The position numbers and the translations under genes are program-made. Shown here in pieces: positions 47,801-58,300 of a stretch of 64,000 nucleotides of DNA. Origin of the DNA: Polychytrium aggregatum (lineage: Eukaryota > Chytridiomycota > Chytridiomycetes > Polychytriales). The notes under the pieces were generated by a model. That model saw only the letters and a program-made list of their open reading frames with translations, did no database searches and was not told where the DNA came from. The stretch lies in the NCBI RefSeq assembly GCF_025602895.1, contig NW_026516276.1:162445-226444 (forward strand), given 5' to 3'. Each line of letters starts with the position of its first letter. Within the stretch, counting starts at the first letter, position 1.

Positions 47801-49418
47801 CTCCCGATATTGTAAGAGGCCGAATATGAACGACAGCACATCCCAATGGCGCGAGGCGTGAGATGCTCATCTAACAGATACAATATTCAGGTGCTGCGCA
47901 TCAGACCCAGTGTCGGCGATAGAGCAGTTTCTCAATAGCCTGGTGGTGATTTGCCGCCGGATCGGAATTCGGAGCACAGCATCCGCAGGGAACATTGAGG
48001 TAAATATTGGGTGGACAGGTGTCTCGGTACAGGAGACATGACTAGATCGGCCTGCTCCAACTCAATCGAATCAATCATCGTAAATAACTAAGGAAATCTC
48101 AACGGCACTGAGCGAAGAGTTGATTCGCCTTCGCCATACAATTTCACTTGGAGACCGAAGACATAATATCAAGCCGGTACAATGGCAACGCAAAGAGGTT
48201 GCTGAAGACCTTGGGAGCACTAAAGAGACCAGCCCTGGCGTGGGATCCATCCGACGATGTTTGTCGATTGGGCAGCATGTAACTGTGCCCGAAGACTATT
48301 TGCCGAGTCGGAGGCGATCGACCGGGTCGGTCATTCAGGCCACCCTCACCGTTGAGAGCATTCGTGGTGTTCTGACGCTTGACGCCGACGACATGCCAAG
48401 CAATCACTTCAACCGGCTGGAGGAGATGGTGGAGCAGGTTATGGATCTCCCAGACTCTCGCATGTTTCACCTCGAGGAATTTCAGCATACAGACGACGCC
48501 TCAAGCAAGGACAGCGAGATTCCGAGTGAATGTCTCGAGCGGCTTCCTTTCAAGATCACCAACAATACTCCAAAGTACCTCCGGCAGGCAATTCCCGCAC
48601 CGCCTCAGTGTGATCCGGTCACTGCACAGCTGGTTAACGAACATGTGCCTTCGACGCTTCTCCCTCGAATGTATGCCACTTATGGCCACGAGGAAGAAAA
48701 AATCGAGTCCATGTTCCCAGAATGGTATCGGGCTGAAAATCGTGTGAAGCGAGGCTTGTCAACCGAGGAGTATCTCCGGCTGATGGAACTAGAGCTCAAC
48801 AAGAAAGAGGAAGAGGCAAGGCTGGTACTACAGAGAGAGCTGGAGAAGCTGAAGTTGGCCGAAGATGAGGCCAAGAGCTCGCTGGTCTTTGGAGGCGGCG
48901 CTCCGCCGGGCGTTTCGGATTTCATGAGGGCTCGAAAGCTGCATCGGAAGCCCAATCCACTAAATGCGAAAGATACGAAGCGTCTCAAGGAGAGCCTGTT
49001 GCTTGGAGGGGAGCTGACAGAAGAAGACCTCGCCGATCTAGAGGACGAAATCGGAGACGTGATCAACACCCTGCAGGTGGGATGGGCCACATTCACAAGA
49101 GCCGTCGGAAAGGCAGAACCTAGTGCCAGTGCCTCTGCTGAGGGCCAACAGCCACCAGGCTCATCAACTCCGTCATCCACATCGGACCAAGATCTTTCTC
49201 GGGTTGCGGACCAAGTCAACGCAGTCGAGCAAGAGCCGGGATCTGAGCAAATAACGATCAACGATCAGCAGATCCAGCAGATCCAAGACTCGCTGCTTCG
49301 CCGTCGAGCGCGAAGGAAGGCCATCCTTCGAAATATGGCCATCCCGGTTGGACAGGGCCCACGAGGCTTTTTTATTGCTCAAGTTGTTGCCGAGCTGTAC
49401 ACCGAAATTGCGCAATGA
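41894..49418 (+). CDS. IQCH: IQ-motif protein IQCH with long C-terminal extension
   Basis: A large many-exon gene. Exon 1 is 41894-42307, exon 2 begins 42367, a well-defined exon is 43300-43494, and the last exon is 48093-49418. Intermediate exon edges are only partly resolved. IQCH blocks in order: GVYHLIEHGIYPTSADFSKT; VLDKLEDLCKDYA (about 44200); RYKGRCGRQAAAAKIASVLK IQ-type helix (about 44680); LADNLRAQW; RLLDLVDPRISVIYVS (about 45340); IIVPENARFF and DQKAYIVPG (about 45600-45730); RWIFKMDG (about 46255); FMKSGGIVEATPP (about 46640); GLFGYFSFKFAAWD (about 47000) and AICLD-like TICLDSGLSFDRKVG (about 47620). The middle resembles an ATP-grasp-like fold in layout. IQCH is a cilium/flagellum and sperm-associated, calmodulin-type IQ protein. 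The last exon adds about 430 residues not known to me in animal IQCH, including a Lys/Glu-rich coiled coil. Confidence 0.82.
48093..49418 (+). CDS. Last IQCH exon / C-terminal extension of unknown function
   Basis: This single exon starts after an AG acceptor at 48092 with EISTALSEELIRLRH, in phase with the previous exon (GNIE|GTAAAT near 48000), so it is most simply the IQCH C-terminus. It has no ATG at its beginning; the first in-frame ATG is well inside (near 48394). Contents: a charged N-terminal part; a conserved-looking segment (ITNNTPKYLRQAIPAPPQCD, then FPEWYRAENRVKRGLSTEEY); a coiled coil from about 48780 to 48880; an Asp/Glu-rich helix (LTEEDLADLEDEIGDVIN); a Ser/Gln-rich linker; and a basic end (LLRRRARRKAILRN). 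I do not recognise the domain. A separate gene with its own promoter inside the intron is the alternative. Confidence 0.55.
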   Translation, partial: EISTALSEELIRLRHTISLGDRRHNIKPVQWQRKEVAEDLGSTKETSPGVGSIRRCLSIGQHVTVPEDYLPSRRRSTGSVIQATLTVESIRGVLTLDADDMPSNHFNRLEEMVEQVMDLPDSRMFHLEEFQHTDDASSKDSEIPSECLERLPFKITNNTPKYLRQAIPAPPQCDPVTAQLVNEHVPSTLLPRMYATYGHEEEKIESMFPEWYRAENRVKRGLSTEEYLRLMELELNKKEEEARLVLQRELEKLKLAEDEAKSSLVFGGGAPPGVSDFMRARKLHRKPNPLNAKDTKRLKESLLLGGELTEEDLADLEDEIGDVINTLQVGWATFTRAVGKAEPSASASAEGQQPPGSSTPSSTSDQDLSRVADQVNAVEQEPGSEQITINDQQIQQIQDSLLRRRARRKAILRNMAIPVGQGPRGFFIAQVVAELYTEIAQ

Positions 49419-49513
49419 ATGCGGCTGCAGCGACTTTGCTGCATATTGTTCAGTCTTGGCCAATCCTCGGGCACGTTGGTGTGTTGCTGGGTTGGATCGG
49501 CCAGGAGGGGCAC

Positions 49514-51754
49514 CTATATCCCCCCACCGATCCGTCGGGACGTTTGTGGCTGAGAGCCGCCTCCGAGGAGTGATCTCATAATCTCCTCAAATGGATTGGA
49601 TTGCCGTTTTGGGCCCAAGTCAAAGTAAATGGCCGCAATTTTGTCGACATACTGTGGATCGATCCAAATCGAATTAGAACGAATGTAGACAAGCACACGT
49701 AGAGGTTTAACCTGTGCAATCAGAAAGAGAGACGGGTACGACCAAACTCGGACGGACGGGAGAGGTGTCTAGCGATCGGGAGATGGTACTTGGCCCATAC
49801 TCTGCATTGGGTTTGACAGGAGATAGGAGCTATATACCCACCACAGTGAACGCGGGATCCACTTGCAGGAGGTCCTGGTACTTTGCACGGATACGAAGGA
49901 ACTCGCTCGAGGCGCTGACAGACCTCTCCACGGCCATAAGAATAAACTTGATAAAGTTGATGAGGGGAGAGCGGTGCAGTTGAATCGACACAGAGTCGGC
50001 ATCTACTTTGGCACCCTGGGGCTCGGAGTTAAGTTTCTGGAGATAAGAGTCCAGAGCAGACGAAGCTGAGGAGGGTTTGTTCACTGCCAATAAGCTGTGG
50101 GCGTGCAGTGTGCAGTGAGGTTGGAATACCATCAATGCACACAGTTATAGGATGCAGGCGCGGAGTTACGTCAGTCGATACAGCATCAGATATTTGGATG
50201 AAAGGCGCACTGTGGGGAATGCAATTGGGATAGTTCAATTGGAGCCGCAGAATGGGCACCAGGGGCGGCAGAGAACGATGGGTATCGAAGGGGACGTGGA
50301 TTTGCGCTGTTGCTGCTGCCACCTACGCCAGAGCCGTTCGTGCAATGGGATATGCTGGATCCAGATGGGTGTCGAGTTGAGACCATTCCGCAGCCATGTA
50401 TCCGGCTGCCTTTGCACTTTCCAAAGGGCCTTGAAGGAAGTGGTGTTCAGCGTCATAATAGTAGCGTTCTGTCGTTGGTACATGGGTTCGTTGGTTCGTT
50501 GGTTCATGAGCGCATTGGTTCATGAGCGCATTGGTTCATGAGTGCATTGGTTCATGAGTGAATTGGTGAATTGGTGAGTCAGCTCAGCTTCGTCCAGAAC
50601 GTGGTTGAAGGCAATCTGATTCTCAGCTAGTCTTCAATTCCAGCGCTCGGATTTATGCATAGTGTTCCTACCTCGATAGAAGCGCAATCCAAATACATGG
50701 TGAAGAACTGGGTCGCCTGTTGCAGGAGCCCCGGCCTTGGTCGACCATCTAGGGTTGGGCCACAAATCGATATTCAATAGCTACATCATCGCTTCGTTTG
50801 CCGTCACTCTATAGCATACAGTTGGTTCAAACACAGTCGAGCCGCTCCGGTTGTCTGGGAAGACGTGAACAGAGGGGAGGCCGCGAATGTCCTTGGGATT
50901 GCCAGGTGCGGTCCGAAACGACCGGGATCACTCTGGAATCGAGCACGGGACATGCAAACTGAGGAGGACAGTGGATCGAGCTGCAGCAGGGTTTCTTACT
51001 TGAGAGACGACTTGATAAAATCTTTCAGCTTGGGCTCGTCCACTGGAAAGCCGTCAAATAACTCCACCAGGAGCGCTTCGGCAGTCGAAGGGAACGTGGA
51101 GCCTTGCCTTTAAAATCTATAAACACCACAGCTGGCTCTACAAACGGACTACGAAAAGGCCACATTCGGCTAATCGATCTCAAAGTCTACCTCGGTTTTG
51201 GTCATTGAGCTCGAAGCCTTGGCCGTCGTAGATCTCCAAGAGGCGGTTGCATAGATCCAGGGCGCTGCCAAACTCCCGCACTGCCTGAAGGTTGAGTGCT
51301 CCAGAATGAACCAGTCGGACAGCTTCTTGGACCTTTCTCTGCTTCAAGTACCTGAAAAGCCGAGACATCAGAGCGACCCCAGGATTGACAAGGCGACGTG
51401 CACTCCGGATCTTGACCGAGGTGCTGAGATGCCTATGTTGCGCGCCGAGCGACAAGCATACCTCTGGCAGATTGAATTGTACATTTGATGGGCCTCGTAG
51501 TAATTGCCATCTTCGACTATGTAGCGAGCAAGATGCGGAAGTAGGTGAAAAATTAGCTCCGAGGATCAAGAGGATCAAGATGATCAGGGGATCAGGGTGT
51601 TCGAGAGGAGCAAGGAGATCGAGGGGACCAGGCCGATCGCAGGTGTCCAGGCATCTAAAGCGGACAACTATCGACGCCAAGGGCAGCCGATTGCGGTACC
51701 TGATTTCTGGAGCTTGCTGAGGGTCTTCTCGACGCCGCTGTTCACAGAGGCCAT
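49514..51754 (-). CDS. GET4: GET4, tail-anchored protein insertion factor
   Basis: Eight exons (51754-51700, 51510-51462, 51351-51191, 51102-51000, 50748-50672, 50468-50327, 50094-49842, 49651-49514) join in phase to 325 residues, the family length. GET4 is an all-helical repeat protein that, with GET5, bridges SGT2 to the GET3 ATPase for delivery of tail-anchored proteins to the ER. Family landmarks are GNYYEAHQMYNSICQRYLKQRK near the N-terminus, ALDLCNRLLEIY, LKWSTKAGAPATGDPVLHHV, ERYYYDAEHHFLQG, IARTALALLAVNK and the C-terminal DKIAAIYFDLGPKR followed by a Gly-rich end (MRSLLGGG). The stop lies only 95 bp from the IQCH stop, so the two genes converge tightly. Intron 5 carries a tandem repeat. 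Confidence 0.93.
50486..50578. repeat. 16-bp tandem repeat in GET4 intron 5
   Basis: About four copies of a TTGGTTCATGAGCGCA-like unit, decaying into shorter TTGGT(T/G) units at both ends, fill much of the intron 50671-50469. Confidence 0.85.
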
Positions 51755-52435
51755 TTTGCAGCTCAGCCGGTCCGAGAGTTGCAACGATCAGGTGTGTGCT
51801 GGAGAAAGAACCAGCCAGGCGGCGGAGGAGGCGGCCTGGGATTTTGCAGCGGGCGTGGCGATTGGATGGGCGTGACAACAGCGAACGAGGACGACTCTTC
51901 GATGGTGATGGTCATGGCCTACAGTCAATGCACCGCAGGTCGAGCGACAGCCGCCAATGTCCGATTCACGCATTTCGTGCGGTGAGAGCGGCCGTCGATA
52001 TGCGTGTCGAATTCTCGACAGGCCCATCCCCATGCACCTGGCCGCTGGCTTGCTGCACTCAAATGAGGTGCATCCATTTCACAGCAAAGACGGCTCCGTC
52101 ATCGGACGCGAAGGCATTAACGAGCCATACTCTCCACACGATTCTCCACGACGAGAGGCAATTTGGTCTGGAATGGCTGCGTTTATGCAGAAAGGCTTGA
52201 TGCTTACTCCATTGCCAAGTATGGCAGCATGCTTCCCAAGCCACACAGTCAATCGAGGTCTCAGTCTCATGGAATAGGTGATCGACAGCGAAGGCGTAGA
52301 GGCATGGTCGATGGCGTCTCTATTCCCACTCAATGATGACAGAGATCACCAGGAAATATCGGCAAGCGCCCGGTGCTTCTTGAACAGGCCATTATCGGCA
52401 TTTGCGAGTGTATGCCGATGAAAATTACGGGCAAA
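51755..52435. other. Intergenic upstream of GET4
   Basis: No gene is supported; open frames here lack homology. It holds the GET4 promoter and the 3' flank of the next minus-strand gene. Confidence 0.55.
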
Positions 52436-53363
52436 TTAGTTCTGTCTGAACTCAAGGGCCTTGAGCTTCTCAGCCTTCTCAGCAGCAGCGACCTTCTCCG
52501 ACTCGGGGATGTAGCTATGTCAAATCGAAAGGAATGGAAGCAGTAGCCACGGATCAGCTTTGGCACAATGAAAGACTGCAAGGCAAGGCTGTGTCCTCGA
52601 GCCGTCGAACAACCACACCAAGGCTGGTCATAAAAGCGATTCCTCGGCCAAGTCCTGGTCGGGGAATTATGGACAGGCACAACAGTGGCTTCGCTGCATC
52701 TGCCGGTCGATCCCAAATGACCGATCCATCGTCGTCCAGTGCAAATCTTTGTATGGTTCTTGGCAGTAATAATCGTCTCAAACGTGGCGCACAGCGACTG
52801 TGACACTTCGGCGCTTCTCTCTTCGTGACGAACAACCCAGGTCCAGCCACGATGGCGGATGGACCAAGGCGATCACAACCATGCCTTGACTACAAATTGA
52901 CGAATTGGCCCCCCGGGCAGAGTGTTTGCGGTCGCGCCACGAGAGCTTGGGTGGTTGCCCGCAGGCAGACTCGAGTGGATCAGGGATGGTAACCACCATC
53001 GGAGGCCGCTTCGGGACGAGAGCGACAGGCCATCCAGTCCTAGTTGCTGCTTGTTGTCAAGACTGCCGGGAGCAGGCATTCCCCAAGACGGAGGACAGGC
53101 TGGGCAACTTACGGAATCCAGAGGAAGTAGTAAAGGACACCAATCCATCCGATAACGGGGTAGATGAGACGGTATCTGTACTTGACGTAGCAGGCGTCCC
53201 AGATTTGGCCCAGGGTTGTGGAATCGGTGAACTCGACCTTGGGCACGAACTTTTTCAAGTTATCGCTGGCAAAGACCGAGTTGCTGTTGTGTCGGACCGA
53301 GCCGGCGCGGGCAGCAGGAGTGAGAGCCGAGAAGCGGCGGGCGACAGAGCCAAGGCGGAACAT
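52436..53363 (-). CDS. Small single-TM protein with mitochondrial presequence
   Basis: Two exons (53363-53113, 52514-52436) join in phase to 109 residues. The N-terminus MFRLGSVARRFSALTPAARA is basic, hydroxylated and free of acid, a strong presequence pattern, with a plausible cleavage near RHNS. A helical linker is followed by one membrane span (LIYPVIGWIGVLYYFLWIPY) and a short Lys/Ala/Glu helix (ESEKVAAAEKAEKLKALEF). That layout is common to accessory subunits of respiratory complexes and the ATP synthase, but I cannot assign a subunit. The next gene upstream on the same strand is ATP synthase subunit f, which makes an oxidative-phosphorylation role attractive but unproven. The single intron (598 nt) is long for this region. 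Confidence 0.7.
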
Positions 53364-54585
53364 GGTTGCTATATCTCGCAGGTTCTCGAACGGGATGATG
53401 CGGCGAGGCCAGAGGCGGGTGGTCTTGCTTTGGGGGTTTTGCCTGGCTGGCAGCGAGGCGCGGATGCGAAAAAGAGGGAGAAGCGAGAGCAGGGAGCTAA
53501 TTGATTTCATTCGACCGAATGAATTGGCTGTGTGGGTGCTGCGCATCGCCAAAGGCGGGCCAGCCCGCCCGGTTTTATGACAAGCGTGCTGCGGATGGCC
53601 ATCGTCTCGGCGACAACCAGGCCGTCGATGGCCACGGCCGATCAGCAGGACTTGCCCCCTGCGTTCTCTCATAAGCGATGGCATCAAAGCTTTGCTTTGC
53701 CGTGAGCCAGCCTGAACTGCACATATATACTTTGGCAATCAACGATGGGTCGAAAGGCAAACCAGATCGAAGCATGCCCTCATAAATGCTCAAATTGACG
53801 GATCTAAACACAAGGGCCATTCAGGGGCTCATGCCGATGTTATATGGAATCCGCATGTATTTGGCGGGGTCCAGGTCACAGAGACGCAGGCCTCCGCTCC
53901 AAACTGCTGCTTTTAAAGAACAGGTGGGATCCTGATTACCGACAGGGAACAGAGAGAGAGAGATGCGACGGATCTCGAGTCAGCGCGGGAGGCCGGTGCC
54001 GTCGTCGAGCAATCGAAATCGTATGTCCGCTTGCCAATACAGCCGGTGAGGTGTGCAGTCACCGCCATCAGAAATCACCATACCTCAGTCCAGACCATTA
54101 GTGGAATTCGAAGCGGGGGTGGTAGTGTCTGTGTGGGTGGCCGCGCGGCGAAACAGAACAGAGCATTTGGGCCTTGTCAGCGATTTCATAGGAAAGGCAG
54201 CGAGTCTCGATTGCATTCCTTGCGGGATGACATGTCAGCCCATAAATCGGCTCGGCGACGCCCGCGCCAAGACATCGACCGACGCTTTGGGTATTATGCT
54301 CGGACGACCCTGCCGTTCCCGTGACGGTCAACGGACAAGGGCAATTGTTCTCGACAGGAGGATGGCCCCACGACACAATCCTCTGTCCTCCTTTGGCTTG
54401 ATCGATCCGCCAGAGCCAAGTCCGAGTCCCGAGCAATCGAGTGGCCGATTGCGACGATATGCGACTTGATGTGATCCCAAGATCGCTGCATCTCATGATA
54501 TGCTGGCGGCTCCCATGGCTCCCATGGCTCGGTCCAGCTCGACAACACATATACACGCCGGCATGGTGCCTGTCCATCGATTGCG
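53364..54585. other. Intergenic between small mitochondrial gene and ATP17
   Basis: About 1.2 kb with no supported gene. Open frames on both strands lack homology and splice logic. Confidence 0.55.
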
Positions 54586-54960
54586 CTATCTGCCCGGAAC
54601 AGCGGGTACGTACCCTCCCTTGTAGTATGAGATGTAGAAGCCCACGGGGACCATCAGGCCAATGAAGTGCAAGACGGGAACGAACGAGTCCTTGGCGATG
54701 TAGTTCTCGTAGTAGCGTCCCCAGAAGGTCTTGGCAGCAGACGCCTGCTTGGGTCCCTTGGGAATGTTCTGGTAGAAAGACTTCATCTTGTTGAAGAGCT
54801 CGGGGTGAGCCTGAGGGTAGCTGGACTGGAGCCGGCCCAGCTCCTTCAGGGAGGAGATGTTGGGGGGGAAGATGGACTTGTTTCTACGGGCAACGACGAA
54901 GCGAACAGTTCTCGCGAGAGTGCTGGGGGCCCGGCGGATGGGCTGACCAAGGAAAGCCAT
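54586..54960 (-). CDS. ATP17: ATP synthase subunit f, mitochondrial
   Basis: A 124-codon frame starting at 54960. The first 30 residues (MAFLGQPIRRAPSTLARTVR) are a presequence. The body follows subunit f: SSLKELGRLQSSYP, MKSFYQNIPKGPKQ, FWGRYYENYIAKDSFVPVLHF and a C-terminal membrane helix (IGLMVPVGFYISYYKGGY). Subunit f is a stalk/membrane subunit of the Fo sector at the dimer interface. The frame ends at TAG (54586-54588) shortly after the helix, but a GTACCC donor-like site at the GGY codons could instead splice to a short last exon, so the final six residues are uncertain. It is divergently arranged with SEC21. Confidence 0.88.
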   Translation of the reverse strand: MAFLGQPIRRAPSTLARTVRFVVARRNKSIFPPNISSLKELGRLQSSYPQAHPELFNKMKSFYQNIPKGPKQASAAKTFWGRYYENYIAKDSFVPVLHFIGLMVPVGFYISYYKGGYVPAVPGR

Positions 54961-55392
54961 TTTGACGACGCTTCTGTCGAAACACGGAGGGCCGAACGAA
55001 GACGAAAGGCAAGCCGGGCATCGAGGCACGCATTTTTTTGCACTTTTCGTGAGCGCGCTCTCGCTGCGGTCTCGGCCAGACCGAGAAGCTGCCGAGCCGC
55101 CGCTCTCGCTGTGCCCTCTGGCAACAAGCCTGTGCTCGCTGGGGGCCCAAAAGCGCGTCGCCAACGATGAATTCATTAGTGGGCCAATTAATTGCTGTGG
55201 CGAGTGCGCGAGCCGATTGGCCCAAGAGGCGAGAGGACCGAGAGCCTGCCGAGAGCCTGCCGAGAGCCTGCCGACGAGACCGGCTGCCTCCCTGGCGAGC
55301 CAACACCCGCCATCTCGGGCAGCTCGGTCGCCGGAATCTTGTCTCGCGCTTGCTGTTTCAGCCGCTCGGATTGATACTGTCGATCGGCCACC
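54961..55392. other. Divergent promoter region, ATP17 and SEC21
   Basis: 432 bp between start codons. It contains an 11-bp tandem repeat (GAGAGCCTGCC, three copies, 55240-55273) and otherwise no gene. Confidence 0.6.
55240..55273. repeat. 11-bp tandem repeat in ATP17-SEC21 promoter region
   Basis: Three copies of GAGAGCCTGCC lie about 120 bp upstream of the SEC21 start. Confidence 0.8.
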
Positions 55393-58300
55393 ATGCTCAA
55401 CTCATTCAAGAAGGACGAAGACTCTGGTATGCCCCATGGCTTCCGGAAAGCGAGGCAGATGATGGATCCCGACCAGCACGGCGAGCTGGCGGGCCGACTG
55501 AATAATGATCCGCACCAGCCCAGGGGTCGGCCCGAGGAGAATGTCATTGACGACTATATTTCTAACTGTGAAACAGGCGACGCTGGGGTCTTCTACAACA
55601 TTGACAAGAGCGTTGTACTACAAGAGGCTCGAGCATTCAATGTCACGCCTATCAACCCCCGAAAGTGTCGGCTGATCTTGACCAAGATTGTATACTTGCT
55701 CTATCAATCCGAGACCTTCGCCACCAATGAAGCAACAGAGGCATTCTTTTCGATCACAAAGCTGTTCCAGTCGAACGACGTAAGCGCGTTGCATCCATAG
55801 CAGCACTTTGCGAAAGCAACGATGAGATAATCGGCCCAAGATTGGCATTTGCGTGCCATGAGTTTCATCGCAAGTAAGCCAGGAGCATAGCCTTCTGATG
55901 TTACGACGATCTTGATTCGAACATTGCTCCATCCATCCAAACCAAATTTGTACTGCTCCAGATCGCACTGCGTCAGATGGTTTATCTTTTGATCAAAGAA
56001 CTCTCCAAAATTGCCGAGAACACATTCATCATCACATCGAGCCTGACCAAGGACATGACCGCCAAAACAGATGTGATATATAGGGCCAACTCGATTCGAG
56101 CCCTGTGCAAAATTACCGACGTAGGAGACACAGTCACATTGAAGCTTTGCTGCCCGCCGAGAGCGATCGAAACCGTGTGCATCTGTTCACCGCCACCAAC
56201 TCTATGATTATGTCACACTGTATGATCCAAATGACATCTCACAGGCATCCATGCTGCAAGGCATCGAGCGCTTCCTGAAGCAAGCGATTGTTGACAAGAG
56301 CCCCAGTGTCTCGAGCGCCGCCCTCGTCTCTGCGCACCACATCTTTGGAATCAGTAAGGAGGTTGTCAAGCGATGGGCAAACGAAGTTCAAGAGGCCATC
56401 AATAGCAAGGGTATCATTACCCAGTATCATGCCCTCGGCCTCATGTATCAGATCCGACAGCACGATCGTATGGCCGTTATCAAGCTGATCCGCAACTACT
56501 CCAAGGGACTTTTGCGCTCGCCTTATGCGTACTGCATGTTAATCCGATACATTGCCAAGGTCATGGAGGACGACGATGCTGATCGGTAGGCCGCATGACC
56601 AGTTGACTGAACCGCTCGAACACATTGGACCTTTTGGCTTCTTCCACCTCTCCTGGCATCGACAACCACCTGTATGATGCCGTTGGGGGTAAGCTCGCCT
56701 CGGAAAGGCAGGATAGCCGAGAGTGGATCTTGCTCACATCAACAATCCGGTTTTGCTGTGATCTGGCCTACATATAGGTCCGCTATGTATGAGCTGCTGG
56801 AAAACTTTCTGCGTCACAAGAACGAAATGGTGATATATGAAGCCGCCCGAGCCATCTGTGGACTGAAGGACGTTAGCAACAAGGAGCTTTTCCCGGCTGT
56901 TGCTGGTAGGCAGCGCTTGATGCCAATGTACCGGCAGCCTGGCGGTGGGCAAAGAGTTGTTTGACATGATATAACCCCCTTCCAACCCCAACTACCAGCG
57001 CTCCAACTCATGCTCTCAAATCACAAGTCCACCCTGTGCTTTGCGGCCATTCGAACTTTGAGCAAGCTGGCCATGACCAACCCCGTTGCTGTCAGTCCAT
57101 GCAATCTCGACATGGAGAACCTCATTGTAAACTCGAACAGAAGCATTGCCACGTTTGCTATCACAACCCTTTTAAAGGTCTGTTTTGCTAGGCTTGCTGC
57201 GTAGTTACCCGAGCGATATATCGGCTATACACTGTCCACCGTTTGCGTAACTGACGAAGTTGCTATCGCTATCGCAGACCGGAAACGAAGCCAGCGTGGA
57301 TCGTCTCATGAAGCAAATCACGGGGTTCATGTCTGAGATCTCGGACGAATTCAAGATCATCGTCATCGACGCTGTACGATCCCTCTGCCTCAAGTTTCCG
57401 ACAAAGCAGCAGCTAATGCTCAACTTTTTGGCCAATGCCTTGCGCGAAGAAGGCGGATACGAGTACAAGCGCGGCATTGTGGAGGCAATCTTTGATATCA
57501 TTTACCACATTCCTGAGTCCAAAGAACATGGTGAGCTGATCATTTCACAAGTCTTACCATGCTCGCCCGCCGTGGGGTACTATGCACCTACATCATACAT
57601 GGGCCTCGAACTTGTGCTTCATGGATCAAGCACCTGTCTGATGCACAAGCTGATGCGTCCTGCTCCCGCCCCCTCCCATTTTTTTTTCTCAGCATTGTCC
57701 CATCTGTGCGAGTTTATCGAAGATTGTGAGTTCACCAAGCTGGCTGTCCGTATTCTCCACCTCTTGGGATCGGAGGGTCCAAAGACATCACAGCCCTCAA
57801 AGTGTATCCGCTACATCTACAACCGAGTCATTCTTGAAAACGCGACTGTCCGTGTAGCCGCTGTGTCTGCTCTGGTCAAGTTTGCGATCCACTGCGGGGA
57901 TTTGACCGAGCGCATCAAAGTTCTCCTGACGAGGTAATCCTGTCCTTCTGTGCTCTACGCGGGCAAGTACTGTTTTTAAACAGAAGCTGACACCACCCAT
58001 GTCATCTAGATGCCTGGATGATGTCGATGACGAAGTTCGCGATCGAGCGTCCATGGCCCTACGCCTTCTCGACGATTCCGAGCTTTCCAAGCGTTACCTG
58101 GATAACGGTAAGGCAACTCTCGGGCTACGTGCTCACGTCGACTTTTCGAGATCCAGTCTCGTTGAAATGCCTGTGCGGCTATCTTACCAGCATTCTGTTG
58201 GAATCCAACGTCATGGCCATCATTGGATCTAGAGTCGACCTTCTCCCTTGCGTCCTTGGAACGTAGTTTGCATCACTACGTGCAATCTCCGTCAGAGCAC

